The translations under genes and the position numbers were made by a program. From Onchocerca lupi (taxonomy: Eukaryota; Nematoda; Chromadorea; Rhabditida; Onchocercidae), in NCBI GenBank assembly GCA_028564675.1, contig JAOVVO010000417.1:1-64000 (forward strand): DNA of 64,000 bases, written 5' to 3'. This document shows, piece by piece, positions 23,661-36,500 of this stretch (positions are counted from its first letter, which is position 1; each line of letters starts with the position of its first letter). The notes beneath the pieces were generated by a model that was not told where the DNA came from, did not search any database, and was given only the letters and a program-made list of their open reading frames with translations.

Positions 23661-25573
23661 ATGAAACTATCATTATCGTATCCTATACTGGCTCTACTTT
23701 TCATTGTTTCCCAAACTCAAACATTCGTTTTGCAAGAATTACCTCTAGATGGAGAATATTCTATGAAACGATACATTCGAAATTTCGATCCAGTTAACGA
23801 TATTCAAAATTATATGCCGGATGATCAGGTAAACATTTTAATTGAATTAAAATGCTATTTGATTTTCTTGTATTTCAAAATTTATAAATTATAAGAAATA
23901 AAGTTAAATAAAATTTCAACTGAAATATTAGATGTAGTCTTTTCGGACTATTAAGAAGTGACTTTTTAAAATTATACAGTAAGTCTTCTTCATTTTAACT
24001 AAAAGTTTAAAAAAATTCGATTTTTCCTAGTAATATTGAATGGCAACAAAAAAAAAAAAAAAAAAAAATTAAAATAAAATAAAAATTTTCAGGCTTTTTA
24101 TGATCATGAATATTAGCCAATGTATTAGAGATCTTCAAAAGTTGATCCAATATGATCACAAATATTTTGTCCTCATTTTATTGTAATCAAATTTCGCTTC
24201 ACGTAAATCTACAATCTATTATACACATTTTAAGCTATTGTAATTTGGTATTGTTATAATTTGGTAAATATTGGTTGAGATTAAATAAGTCAAATAATCA
24301 ACCCAAACTTCACGTTAATATTCAAATCTTTTATATTATCCATTTTGAATTGCAGTGCTGATAATGCATTGAATTTTTTCGATCTTCTGTAATAAACGAT
24401 GTGAAAGTATTCAAATGATGAGGCATCATTTCTAATCTATTAAATATCCCATTGATACGCATGTATCGACTTCATAAATTATCAAAATTCAGTGGAATGT
24501 CCCAATGAAATTACCACAGAAGATGACTGCCAATGTTGACAATTTGAAATCTCGGAACAAGGAACAGTTTAGTCGGTAAATGAATTGAAATGATTCAACT
24601 AATTTCAGAAATCTCAGAATAGTTACATCATCTTTCGATGCATCTCTATAATAAGTTGAATCGATCTTGTGAACCCAATTAGGACTCAAAATTTTCAGAC
24701 GCCATGTTTATACCATATCTTTATTCATGAAAATTTTTACCATTTTACCAAATTTTATCCGTGTAAACTTGCCTTTGTTGTAAAGGTCATTAACCATAAA
24801 AGTTTATCAATAAAGTTTGAAAAAGAATCAAATCAATTGGATGATTTATTTCATTATGACAACAGTTAGAACGCGAGAAACGCTGAACAGCAACAAGATG
24901 AACACCGAAACAAAAAGAAAGAACTGTACATAACATCAGTCCATCAATAATAAATGAATTACGGCAAATCCTTATTTTTTTTTAAATAGTATACAGAAAA
25001 ATGAAATAATAGAAATCAGAAAAATTTAAATTCAGTTTCTTAATTAAATTTTTCTTTTTTTGCAGCAAACAATAAAGTGAACATTAACCTAACAATCTTG
25101 AAATTATTGGCTAATTTGCAAAAAGAACTAAAGAGTGCAAGCATTCGAAAAAAAATGAAGGAATGTGAGGTGCAAAATTTTTGAATGAGATCTAACTATA
25201 AGATATCATCCAGAAAATAATCTAAACAGCGGTGGAATAATATTTTTCTAACTTGCAATAATTAAAAATTCTTAGAAAAAAAGAGAATAAAAAATAATCA
25301 AATTCATTAGCTTCATGCTTTTAACATAAATGATTTTATTTACCATAAGCATTACAGGCAGAGTCTCTACTATTACTGAGATAACATCTCATAGAAAACA
25401 AGGACCGCTCCATTCAGATTTTCTTTAGAAATTTTCATAAATTTTTTACAGCTTCCTGCTTAGAAATTTCAAGCAGCAAAAATTTTAAAAATGAGCACAG
25501 ACTTAAACTTTCAGACTCGGAATGGAAGAGAGTCATTCCAAATCAATATTTCGATCCACTACAATGTAAGTAA
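23661..25573 (+). CDS. candidate secreted prepropeptide, unrecognised family
   Basis: I do not recognise this gene. Exon 23661-23828 encodes a strong signal peptide (MKLSLSYPILALLFIVSQTQ) followed by FVLQELPLDGEYSMKRYIR and NFDPVNDIQNYMPDDQ. Phase-compatible downstream exons with normal splice sites are 24699-24760, 24891-24925, 25066-25164 and 25515-25573, giving about 140 residues. The last two look most like coding sequence: INLTILKLLANLQKELKSAS is an amphipathic helix, and EYSEWKRVIPNQYFDPLQ is the C-terminus. Basic sites (MKR, TKRK, RKK, WKR) could be proprotein-convertase sites, so a neuropeptide-like precursor is possible. AATAAA at 25645 fits the 3' end, 134 bp from the convergent tcer-1 stop. 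Doubts: exon 24699-24760 is weak. A simpler two-exon model ends at 24116 (AFYDHEY then stop). A GTAAGT at 25566 could add one more intron. Confidence 0.45.
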
Positions 25574-25644
25574 AAAGCAGCAAAAAATTGAGGTCAAAAC
25601 AGAAATACCGCTTTGAATTTTATAGAAAAATGAAGATTTGATAT

Positions 25645-25650
25645 AATAAA
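25645..25650 (+). terminator. candidate polyadenylation signal
   Basis: AATAAA 72 bases after the proposed stop codon of the secreted-peptide gene, on its strand and before the convergent tcer-1 stop codon. Confidence 0.4.
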
Positions 25651-25706
25651 CGCCAAATGCCAAAATTCTAAAAAAATTTCATCAGTTAAAAAGAGAAAAA
25701 CTAGAA

Positions 25707-26548
25707 CTATTTTCGACGTCTATCAGCTTCCTGTTGTGTTGGTGGTGGTGGTGGACCCTTCTTGTCCAACTCTTCCAGATACTGTTCCAGTAATCGCTCC
25801 CGTTCTACCGGGGCATTATTCAATACAATATATCGCTTGTCATTCTGAAATAATGTCTAACCTTATAAATAGGCTAAATAACACACAAAACATTTGAGTA
25901 ATCAATATTAGTAAGTAATTACAGAAAAGAAAGCAATATAGAAAAGCAAAATGACAAGAAAACAAGAAAAACTTCTGCTACCACATCTATGTTCAACAAT
26001 ACCAACAATATAGAATGCCAAAAAATCAGAAAAATGTTAAGATAACCGCTGCAAACTCAAGGAAGATCTTAAATTATTCAGAAAAGGAAAAAAATTTCCA
26101 AGCATAACTAACCTCAAGTACTGCAAGTATGTCGCGAAGATGTTGTTCATTTTCTTGTATCATTTTTAAAGATTTGTAGGTAATGATTTTAGTCTCTTTT
26201 AATAAATCTTTGAAATCTTTCATTACTGCCTCTTTCCTTTCCTCCATCCATTCTTTGTAATCACGTTCTGTCTTCTAAACATTGTAAATGAACATGCAAA
26301 AAAGGATAAATTAAATACAGCAATTTGCTTCCAACTTAGAATAAAGTTTTATTTAATTCGACTGAAAGCAACTTTAATCAAGTTAAGAAAGTTTCATTTT
26401 TCCAACAAACATTCTTTGTTTACTTTCCTATTTATCGATATGAATATACAGAAAATTTAACACAGTGAAAGCAAGCAGAAAATAAATTAAAATCATTATG
26501 TAAACTAATGCAAAAGAATTAAAGTGACTTCAATACTTTGTTTGAAAG

Positions 26549-26584
<36 letters not shown>

Positions 26585-29500
26585 ATTTTAATCCAATCAA
26601 ATTCAAAATATCAACAGATTCGGAAAGACAATAAATAAAATGCAATAAATAAATAAGAGAAGAGAAAAAATACCCTTTCACTAATGTTGAATTTTGCAAA
26701 TCGTTCATCTTTCTCTATAATTTTTTTAGCTTCGCGCCACTTCATACTAGGCGTGATATCTTTTGTTTCATTTAACAACTGTAACATACATAATAAGGCA
26801 CAAAATAACTGAAAGTTTTACAAATAATTTACAATGGTCATACTGATCAGAACAATGAATTAGCAGATTTTTAACTTTTTTTCAGAGTTAAAAAAAGTAA
26901 TTCATCATCTAATGGATGACCCTTCATTATCTGAAGTAAATAATTCAAGAAATTTCAAATACGAAAAAATAGTAATTTTAAAAAATGAAAGTAAATTAAT
27001 AAAAGCTGGCCTGGAAAAAAATTTCTCGTCTTTTCCTCTCCAAATGCTGAACGTGTGCATCGAATAACCGTTCTTTAGCATCTTTTTCCAAAAGATCGCA
27101 ATTTTCATAACGTGAGTCCTTACGCAAAATTCGGCGAGCTTCATGCCACGTATAATCCGCTGATTTTATCTGCAAAAATTGAAAAAATTGTGATCAGAAC
27201 AAAATGAAATTATTCAAGTTAAAAGCTGCCGTAGCTTTCTTATTTCAAAAACCTTTAGATACTGTCATAGCTGTTTGATTTTGAATATCGCAGGAAAATT
27301 CGGAATAATGAAAATAATTTGATTCATCAATCAATACAATTTACCAGATCAATCAGCAAAGCTTTAAAAGATTCTTCATGTTCTTGATATTTGTGCTTTT
27401 CATGTTCTTTACTTCTTTCTTTTAGCTGTTCACCTAGCTCAGCTTCTACCTCCTTTTTCCGTTCTTCGATGGCAGCTTCGGCAGCAACACGCTTTTGACG
27501 ATCATTTTCTTCCTCGATATCCTGAAACTTCATGATTCTTTCTTTCAAATAAATTTCAATTTTGATTCCATTTGCAATTTTATAAAACACGTTATATTTG
27601 TGACTGCAACTTCGCAAACTAATAACAAAAAATTTAAATATCACATAGTACATCTTCCCTTTAGCATGTCAAAAATTAGATATATTTTAGTGTATAATAT
27701 TTTTCCAGTTTCAAATAAACAAGCTAAAAAAGGTGTTCATATGCCTAAGAATAGTTTAAACATAAAATGATAATATCAAGCACTCAAATAAAATTACAGA
27801 AAAATTACTGAATTAGATTCTTCTGGTAGTGTATCCTGATATTCACGGAAAAGACTTTCGCGACTTGAAGATCGATCAACAGCTTTATAACGTTCATCAT
27901 CTTCCAACTGCTTCTTCAATGAAGACCACTTCGTTCGAGAAGTAATATTTTTTTCCATAAGCATTGCAACAAAATCCTTACGTATCTGCAATGAAGTGAA
28001 AACTATTTTTGAATTCATTAATTCCATTCCCTCTTAAAAAAAGAAAAAAAAAATTAGCCATTATTCACTGTTTTAATTAAAAAATCCGTATACTGGTGGG
28101 AACAAAGTACCTTCGTCCTCTGTCAACCTGCTATAAGCCAAAATCATCCAATCTTTCCGCCTTCCGTCAACTTGCTCGCCTAATCCAAAACTTAATATAT
28201 TACTCACCACTATACTATAACGATAACTGAATTCGAACCTTTTCTTTTCTCTCTTTACGTTCCTCTTTTTCCTTTTTCTCTAGTTCTTGGACATATTCGT
28301 TAAAAATATCCTCCTTATCGCGCATTTTTTCAACACCTTTGAATCTACTATCTTTTCCCCATTTTGATGCGAATGATGAAAACGACGACCTCAAAAGGAA
28401 AGAATAAATATCAAAAACGAAAATACTGAATGAATTAATTTGATAAAGTTTAATCTGACCGTTCAATCCAAAATTCAATCTATTATCACCACTTCATCAA
28501 AAATCGTCCTATCTTGCAGTAACTGATAGATTCTTGGCTATGATTCTGACTAGAGTATTTAAACATATATATCGCGTATTAAAATGATTACTGAATCTCT
28601 CCTAACATATTAAATATCAATTTTTGCAGAATCTTTAAATAAATTAACCTTCCATGTAATTTTGCCTCTTCAAGCAAATTCTTAAAATTTTCTCGTGCTT
28701 CTTTAGCGCGCCTTTTTTTCTCCGCTCGTTCAACTTCAGTTCGTTCGCGGACATAAGCTTCGAAAGCCTAGATTTAAATATTCTCTAAGTATTATTATTA
28801 CCATTAAAGAGAATAATTTTATCCATTCCAGTGGAAAAAAAAAATCACACTATCTCAATCATTCAAAACAAAGCTTGAAAATGCTAAATAAACTTACAGC
28901 TTTCCGTTCTACGGCGTTTAAAAGTAGATATCGCTTATCAAATACAATTTTGGATAATTCCTTCTCCCAAGTGCTTCCAGCACTAACATTTTTCTCTGTC
29001 AACATTTCCTTAAATTCTTGCAGCCTACGCTCAAACGGTACCTGCAAATCAATTAAATAGATTCAAAATATTAAGACCTGAAGAAAAACTCACGCATTTA
29101 AAAATTGAAATACAAACATGTAGCTGTAAAGTATGGTTACAATCTGTTCTATTGCGTTTACACTAATAAGAGTGAAAAATACCAACTAGGTATACTGTTT
29201 CCCTTATTTTGCTTTTAACATATATTACATGAACTCATTTCAAGAAAAGTAAACAGGATTTTACAAAATCCAAAATCTGGACGGTACCTCATTTTTTATT
29301 TCCCTTCTAATTTTTATTAAGGAATTATTCAAGACATCACCTCTTCTCTCTCTTTTTGTGCTTGTAATTCTGCTTGAATAGCTGGATCAACTTGTTTCTC
29401 AAGCATCTGCCTTGGTCTATCCTTCTCTTTCTTTGCTGCCAGTTGTTCCAGACGTTGTTTCTCTCTAAAATTACCATGGAATAAATTCAAAAAGTTTTCG

Positions 29501-32500
29501 AAATCCAGTATAGTAAATCCAGTAAGACTTATCAATTTGAAAGACTCACAGCTTCTTTTCTTTTCGGCTTTTTTTAGCTGCTGGTGGAGCATTTTCTTCA
29601 TCATCGTCGCTCTCCTCCGAACTTACTGTCTTCTCTTCATCGTCCGCTTTTTTAGTGGTTTCTGGCTCTGTAATTTGAGCTTCCTATAGAAAAAATTTGA
29701 TAAATTGAATTTCAAAGTACAAAAATTTTGGGCTAACATAGACTGCATACAAATTAGATCCATGCTTTGAATGGCTCATATAATAATACTGAAAAATAAA
29801 ATGAGATCTTAAACTATATCATTTTTCGCCAAGCAATAATCAACTTAGTTGACAATCACAGAAATAGGGATATGAAATAACTTTTGAAATATACCTTTAT
29901 TTTCGGAAAAAGTGCACTCACTTTTCTCTTCTGGTGGTTTTGATACTAGTAAATCGACATCTGGTCGATTATACAACTCTGGTGGTCTTTCCCAGACTGA
30001 TGTACGCGTTGATGGATTGTAAAAAAAAACCTAAATTGAAGAGCATCAGTTGGATTTTGATGGATCATTTGCCAATCCACACTGGAATTGCACGGAAATT
30101 ATTCTTTTATGATTAAGAACATCAGTAAATTTACTTTATGGTCGCCTGTCCAGACTACGCACCAAGGAGTGCCAGCCACAGGATTACTGCTAACGGGTCT
30201 CGATTTATCCACTTGTTTCGTCTCCACAGCTTCTGACTCCTTTGTCGATTCCTCTTCATGCTTTTTCGCTTCTTCTGCAGCTGCTTTAGCTGCTGCTAAC
30301 TGAGCTTGCACCTGAGATAATTTTCACCATTACTTTAATATTTCATGATACTTTAAAAACAAAACTTGCTATAATTTCCATTAAATTTATCATGTGGTTT
30401 TAGCTGTAGCATGAAAATATCAGAGATTTATGGTCTTGAGTTACAACAAGCACATTCTAGCTAAACATTACAAGAAGGCATGTCATTATTCATCAACAAT
30501 CTGAGTAACAAATTGATTAAACAGTGTGGTTAGGTAGTCGCAGTCGTGATCTAGTTGGAAAATGTAATGTTAATCATGTCGATGGGCTGCAGTAAAATAA
30601 GAAAAAATGAAATGGTTTTCCAATATTTTCTTGTGATATGCAAAGAACAAGAAAAAAAAAAAGATTATTTTCGAAGATTTGCAAGTCAAAAAGAAACTTA
30701 GGATAGTACTTTCAGAAAACATTACCTGTTGCTGTGCCAAGGCTGCAGCTTGCTGTTGTGCTTCCGTGAAAGTTGGTGTACTGGTATTATTTTCGGCGGA
30801 ATCAACAACTCCACTAGCAGTACTAGAAGCTGAAAAAGAGGAAAATATGACCGATATTTTTCAGCTATATTCTATCCAAAAAAAATAATTATAATAATCT
30901 GGAATAGTATCGGATTCTCTGTAAGAAATAAGAAAGTAACAAGCATTTTAGCTTTTTTTTTTTTAACGTCTCAAGCCTGCAAATGGCTATGCACAAAACC
31001 AGCCAAAGAGAAACATAAAAGATCACATGAATTAGGAATCTCTACATTCTCATGAATACATTAAGTTTTGCAAACTACCAACTTTCGAGCACTTTTGGTT
31101 TATCCCAAGTGGTTTCTTGGGTCTGGGTGTTGTAGTAATATTTACGTCCATCAGGTGCTGTATATTCCTGCCAAAGCGCAGCTTCCGATGATACTGGGAC
31201 GCTCTGTAATAGTAGTAAATAATCACCATAAAAAATTGGAAATATCCTACAATTTCGACTCATAACCGGAACTTACATCAGAGCCAGGAGTAACAGCTGC
31301 TGGTACAACTGGTGGCATTCCAGGGACATGCATCGGATAAGCTGGAGGAACACCAGGAAACATAGGCGGATAACCTGGGCCACGGGGCGGAAACATCATA
31401 GGTGGCATCATAGGGAAGCCTATAATATAAGTGATTTAAATTATGCCTTTAAAATGCTGAAAAATATGGTTTAGTAATGCTAAACCAATGCTTTTCATGC
31501 TCTAAATTAACCCAATAAACTGGGACTCATAAAATGTACTGATTTTTTCGAGCATTAGTACGATATGCAATGTAGAAACTTGAATATAAGTGAAGAATCC
31601 TAAAATCAGTCTTTGCGACAATATTTTAAGACATTACTGTTTAACTACTGAAAACTGGTTAAATCTTAACAATCTGAAGTCTCCACTTCACATAAGAGAA
31701 AAATGTGTTTAAAGAGCGATGAAGGTTGCTCTTTATTCTTCTTTAGATTTAATTTTAAAATTTTATAACCTGGTGGTGGCATCATTGGTGGATATCCACT
31801 CATCGGCATACCAGCGGCCATTTGTGGCGGTACACCAGATCCATATGCACTAGCAGCCCCTTGAGAAGCAGCTGAAAAACATTTTCCAGCATTTAAATGA
31901 CTTTTAAATAATAGATCATTAGCGTATTGCAATAAATTCTCTGCAATAATAACATTTTGACAAATATATTGGATGAAATAAGCTGAAAAATCCATTTCAA
32001 GACATTTTAATTTAACAAACAATTTCGTCACAATCATTTTTTTTTACAAAAAAGATAATTTTTGCACGATCATCCGCCGCAAATAAAATTTTGTAAATGA
32101 AGTTGAAAACAAAATTGTAGTGCGTGAATTGCATATCTGGTTTATTCCCTCTTGGGCAAATTTTCCTCGAGCAATCATTACTTTACGAGTTATTTCAACA
32201 TAACCATTTCAAGCTAAACAAATACAGCAAATGATGCTGCTACCAAAGATGGACTATTCAAAACCATCAGACATGCCTTGATGAACTGAGGTCATAATTC
32301 CAGATATGTTATTCTGCAGAAACCCAGATTGCAATATAATTTATAATTTTTAACAGATTGGCCTGATCAAAGATAAGAATATTTTATGACTATTCTACAT
32401 TCTATAGATCATCATATATGAAAATTTGCAAGTTACTAATATAATTGTGGTAGAAATTAGCTTTTATATATACATATAACTCGCAACAGCACTCACATCG

Positions 32501-33492
32501 TTAAATAACTGAGCAAGAGGAAGGATTTTACGCATCACATCTCCTGTATGTGTGTATGTATGGTAGGTACGTGTAATGTAGTTCTAGGAAGAGGCAACAA
32601 AAAGCATCGCGGCATCTGGAAGCATCCAGGAATGGTATTATCACATTCATAGATTGAATATTATCAATTCTGTTGTTAATATCACCACTAAAGTGTGCAT
32701 TAACAAAGACAAAAAAAAAACAGAAAAACATTCAACGAAGCTCTTTTCTTACAAAATTTCTCCAGCTCTATGCAAATTTCTTTAAATAAACTGAATTACT
32801 TTTTAATTGTAACATAACTTTCCAATGTTTCAAGGTTTTAAAGTTAAAGTGAAAAGTTACTCGGATTTTATTCTTTGCTCCAGGTAAATATAACGTTTGC
32901 ATATACATATCACGTTCACGTCCCCGATATGGTGGTAGAGCATAGAATGTAAATGACAAAACTGTAGTAGACCCTATAAGGAAGCATGCTGCAAAGTGCT
33001 AAAAAACATTGCTGAAACACTACTAATTCAAACTATATACTACTTCATAGTCATCATTCATCATCATTCCGTCATTATCATAGTTTCTGTACTTATTTTA
33101 TCATTTTTATCACTTTTACTATCATAATTCTTTCTTTCAATGATCGAATCTCTTCTTAATATTTTAAACAATCCTAAATTCCGTAAAAGCAGATTTATTA
33201 TTCAGATCTACTCAGTAAAATCCTTTTAACGTGCAAAAATCAAAATTTTCCGGTGTCAATCACCGAGATATCTTGGCGATCTTCGGTAAATTGATAAATC
33301 CACTTTACGCGGTACCATAAAAATCCAAGCAAAAAGCCAACAATCACAACACCAAATAATCCAACCATCATTAATCGTGCCACAATGAAGAGAGATTATT
33401 AAACGCACGCCCAAGACAACTTACCTCTTGCGTGCTCATAATTTTTTATATATCTTGATGGAAAGAGAAAAAGACAAAACTCAAATACCTCA

Positions 33493-33527
<35 letters not shown>

Positions 33528-36500
33528 TAAAATTGCTATTTAGCTAACAATTAAGAAGGTGAATCATGATAATTTATCATGATGAGTGGCATAAATATTA
33601 GCAACAAGATAAAGCAATAATAATAATAAACGAATACCAAGATATCTGTATTAACATTTTTACTGGCAAGGCATCAAACTTAAAAAAGGAAAAATCATTA
33701 TAAAATGCATACCTTGTTCTTTCTCCTCTTTTGCATCTTTTTCAACCAAAGCTTGCAGTTCAGTTTGTTCCATTACTTTGGCATTTTCTGGTTTCTCCCA
33801 TACTGTATCACGTGTTACAGCGTTATAGTAGTAGGGCTTTCCATCCGATGATTTCGTTTCCACCCACAATTCTTGATCGGGTGCAACACCAGCAAGCTGA
33901 AAAAGATAAGTTTACAAAAAGTTTTCAAATCCACACTTGCAATGCTTAAGTGATAATTTAAATGTTTAAGGTCTGCGAAAACTGATAGAGAAAAACTAGA
34001 CTGTAATCATCTTATCGTTCTCCAAATCAATTCTTCATCAATAAAATTTAGAACGAAGTTGAAAAGTAGAATAGTCTATACAAACTACCTTTTTCAATCT
34101 TTCTGCTTGCTGCTGAGGCGTTTGCTGAACGGGCATTTGATGAGCCATCGGCGGCATTCCCATTGGAGGCATTCCTGGATATGGTGAAGGATAAAACGGA
34201 GGCCGCGGTTGAAATGGTGGACCTCGCATACCACGTCCATCACCCATATATCCAGGTCGTGGACCACGCATTCCATAACCGCCACGCATGCGCTGGAAAC
34301 CACCACGAACACCTGAAATGAAATCAATTAGGCCGCTCCAAAACATTTACATTGACAAGAATAAAATAAGGATTGAGATTATGACAGTTCTATGGAATCT
34401 GGAAAAATCGAATTTTTCTTTTGCACTGATCTTTTTACTAATATCAATTTAAGTTTCATGCAAAATTTCGAACGAATTCAAACATTTTGGAATATCATTT
34501 TTGAACAACAGTCATCCTTAATTCCAACAAATGAATGCAAGATTATTAAATATATATATATAAAATAAATGGAAACAATTCTGCTTTGATATATTGTAAA
34601 ACTTACCTCTCGATCGATCGTAACCATATCCATCGTCCAAATCACCATTTCCATAAGGACCTCCTCGCGGACCACCACCATACATACCTCGACCGCCTCT
34701 CCAATTGCCTGGACCTCGTGGACGCCAACCGCCACCACCCATATTTTGAGGTCCATAACCATACGGTGAAATACCGCTACCTCCACCACGATACCCACCA
34801 CGTCCACGAAATCCACCGCGAAAATCATCACCACCACTGCGATATTCCTCACCACGATATTCATCTCCATGATATTCTTCACCCCGGTAATCGCCATGTT
34901 CACGATCTGGTCCTCGTTCCGAATACGATTGATAACTATCTGAAAATACTATGTCATCTTCATTACATCTATCACTTCCTAAGAGACTTGATTTAAAAAT
35001 TTAATTGCTATAAAATAATTAATGTTTAAAAATATCGCATTTTTCCGAATATTTTGTGTAACTGCACTGTGAATAAGACGGCAGAAAGGTTCCCAAAATG
35101 GACTTAAAGAAAAAAAAAAACCAAATGAACTAAAAAGCAATTAACCAAAATCATGTTCTTGTTCGCCTTGATGGGCAGTTTCATACTCGCCACCATCTTC
35201 ACCAGCACCATCACCGCTATGATGTTCTTCCATGCCATTTTTAAAGTGATGTTCTTCATGCTCATGGTGTTGTCGATGATGCTTCTCGTCATCTTCATGA
35301 TTGATTTCTTCTCTCACCATTCCATTCATACTGCTGTCACCCATTACTTCTGAAAATTCTATAAATTTAAACTAATTTTAAAAGAAAAAAGAATGATCAT
35401 CATCAACATCGACATCCAGTAAATACTACCTTTATCTCATAATAAGTAAACCTATAATATATTTCAAAAAGATACGATCTATAAAGCTTGCACAAATTAT
35501 ACGTTTTCGGAAATGGTATCTCAATTTTGACTGGTTATATCATAAAACTAAAGCACCAGATGGAATTTAAATTGAAACAACCGCTTCAAAAAAAATTTGT
35601 TCAAGATGTTGTTCATGGAGAGAAAACAAAAAAATATGCAAATTTTCAGAATATATTGGATTGATGACTTAAGGGTCAAAAAAAAAGTCATAATAATGGA
35701 GTAAATAAAAGAGTTAAACGGAAAGATCCATTACAAAAAATAACCAGTACATGGCATAACAGTGGATCAATCATCTTGAGTATAAAAGTACTGCACAAAA
35801 TGCAAGGCAGTTGAGTCAGAAGCGGAAGTGATTTAAATGTTCGGATTTTATCCATTTTCAATAGTGAAGGAGATTTTTTTTTAAACAAATATATAAGAGG
35901 TAAAAATCTTAGAGATAATTACACCAGAAAAACAAAACCGATATCATTTTGAAAAAAAAAAAAAAGAAGTATGCGGCCAGATAGGTTATGATTTAATGTA
36001 TAACGACAAGACAGTATCTTTACTAGATTATCCTTTGTTGAGCAAAGTCCTTATAATATAGTGCTGCATTACTGTTGCTTGCTGATGTTGTAGATGCCGC
36101 TTGTTGTACTGCTTTGCATGTCCGCATCGCATAATTTCATTATTTATGGACAGCAGTGAATAGAAGCATATTTCAAAAAGCATCAAATTCGATTTTGAAT
36201 TTTTGAAAAACAAAAGATGAAAATCATCGGAATGTTACTTCTTTCCTGTATGACAGTTACACAAATTGATACTCATAATATATGCGCATCTTTAATGAAG
36301 TCTAACCCATAAATTGTAAGGATATAACATTAATGACGAATTAATCACCAAGCAAAGAGGTTATCAGTTGTTAGCTAACTACGATTCAAAAAAATATGAA
36401 AATATTAATGATTCAAAGGGATTATGATCTGAAGATCTATATTGTGAATTTCTCTTGGGCATGCATCAAAAACATTACAGGAATGATCACAGTGAATAAG

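Noticed and set aside
34478..34996. Long Val/Met-rich (minus) and His-rich (plus) frames of 136-141 codons
   Set aside because: They are alternative frames of the tcer-1 RGG-rich exon, whose Gly/Arg repeats keep all frames open.
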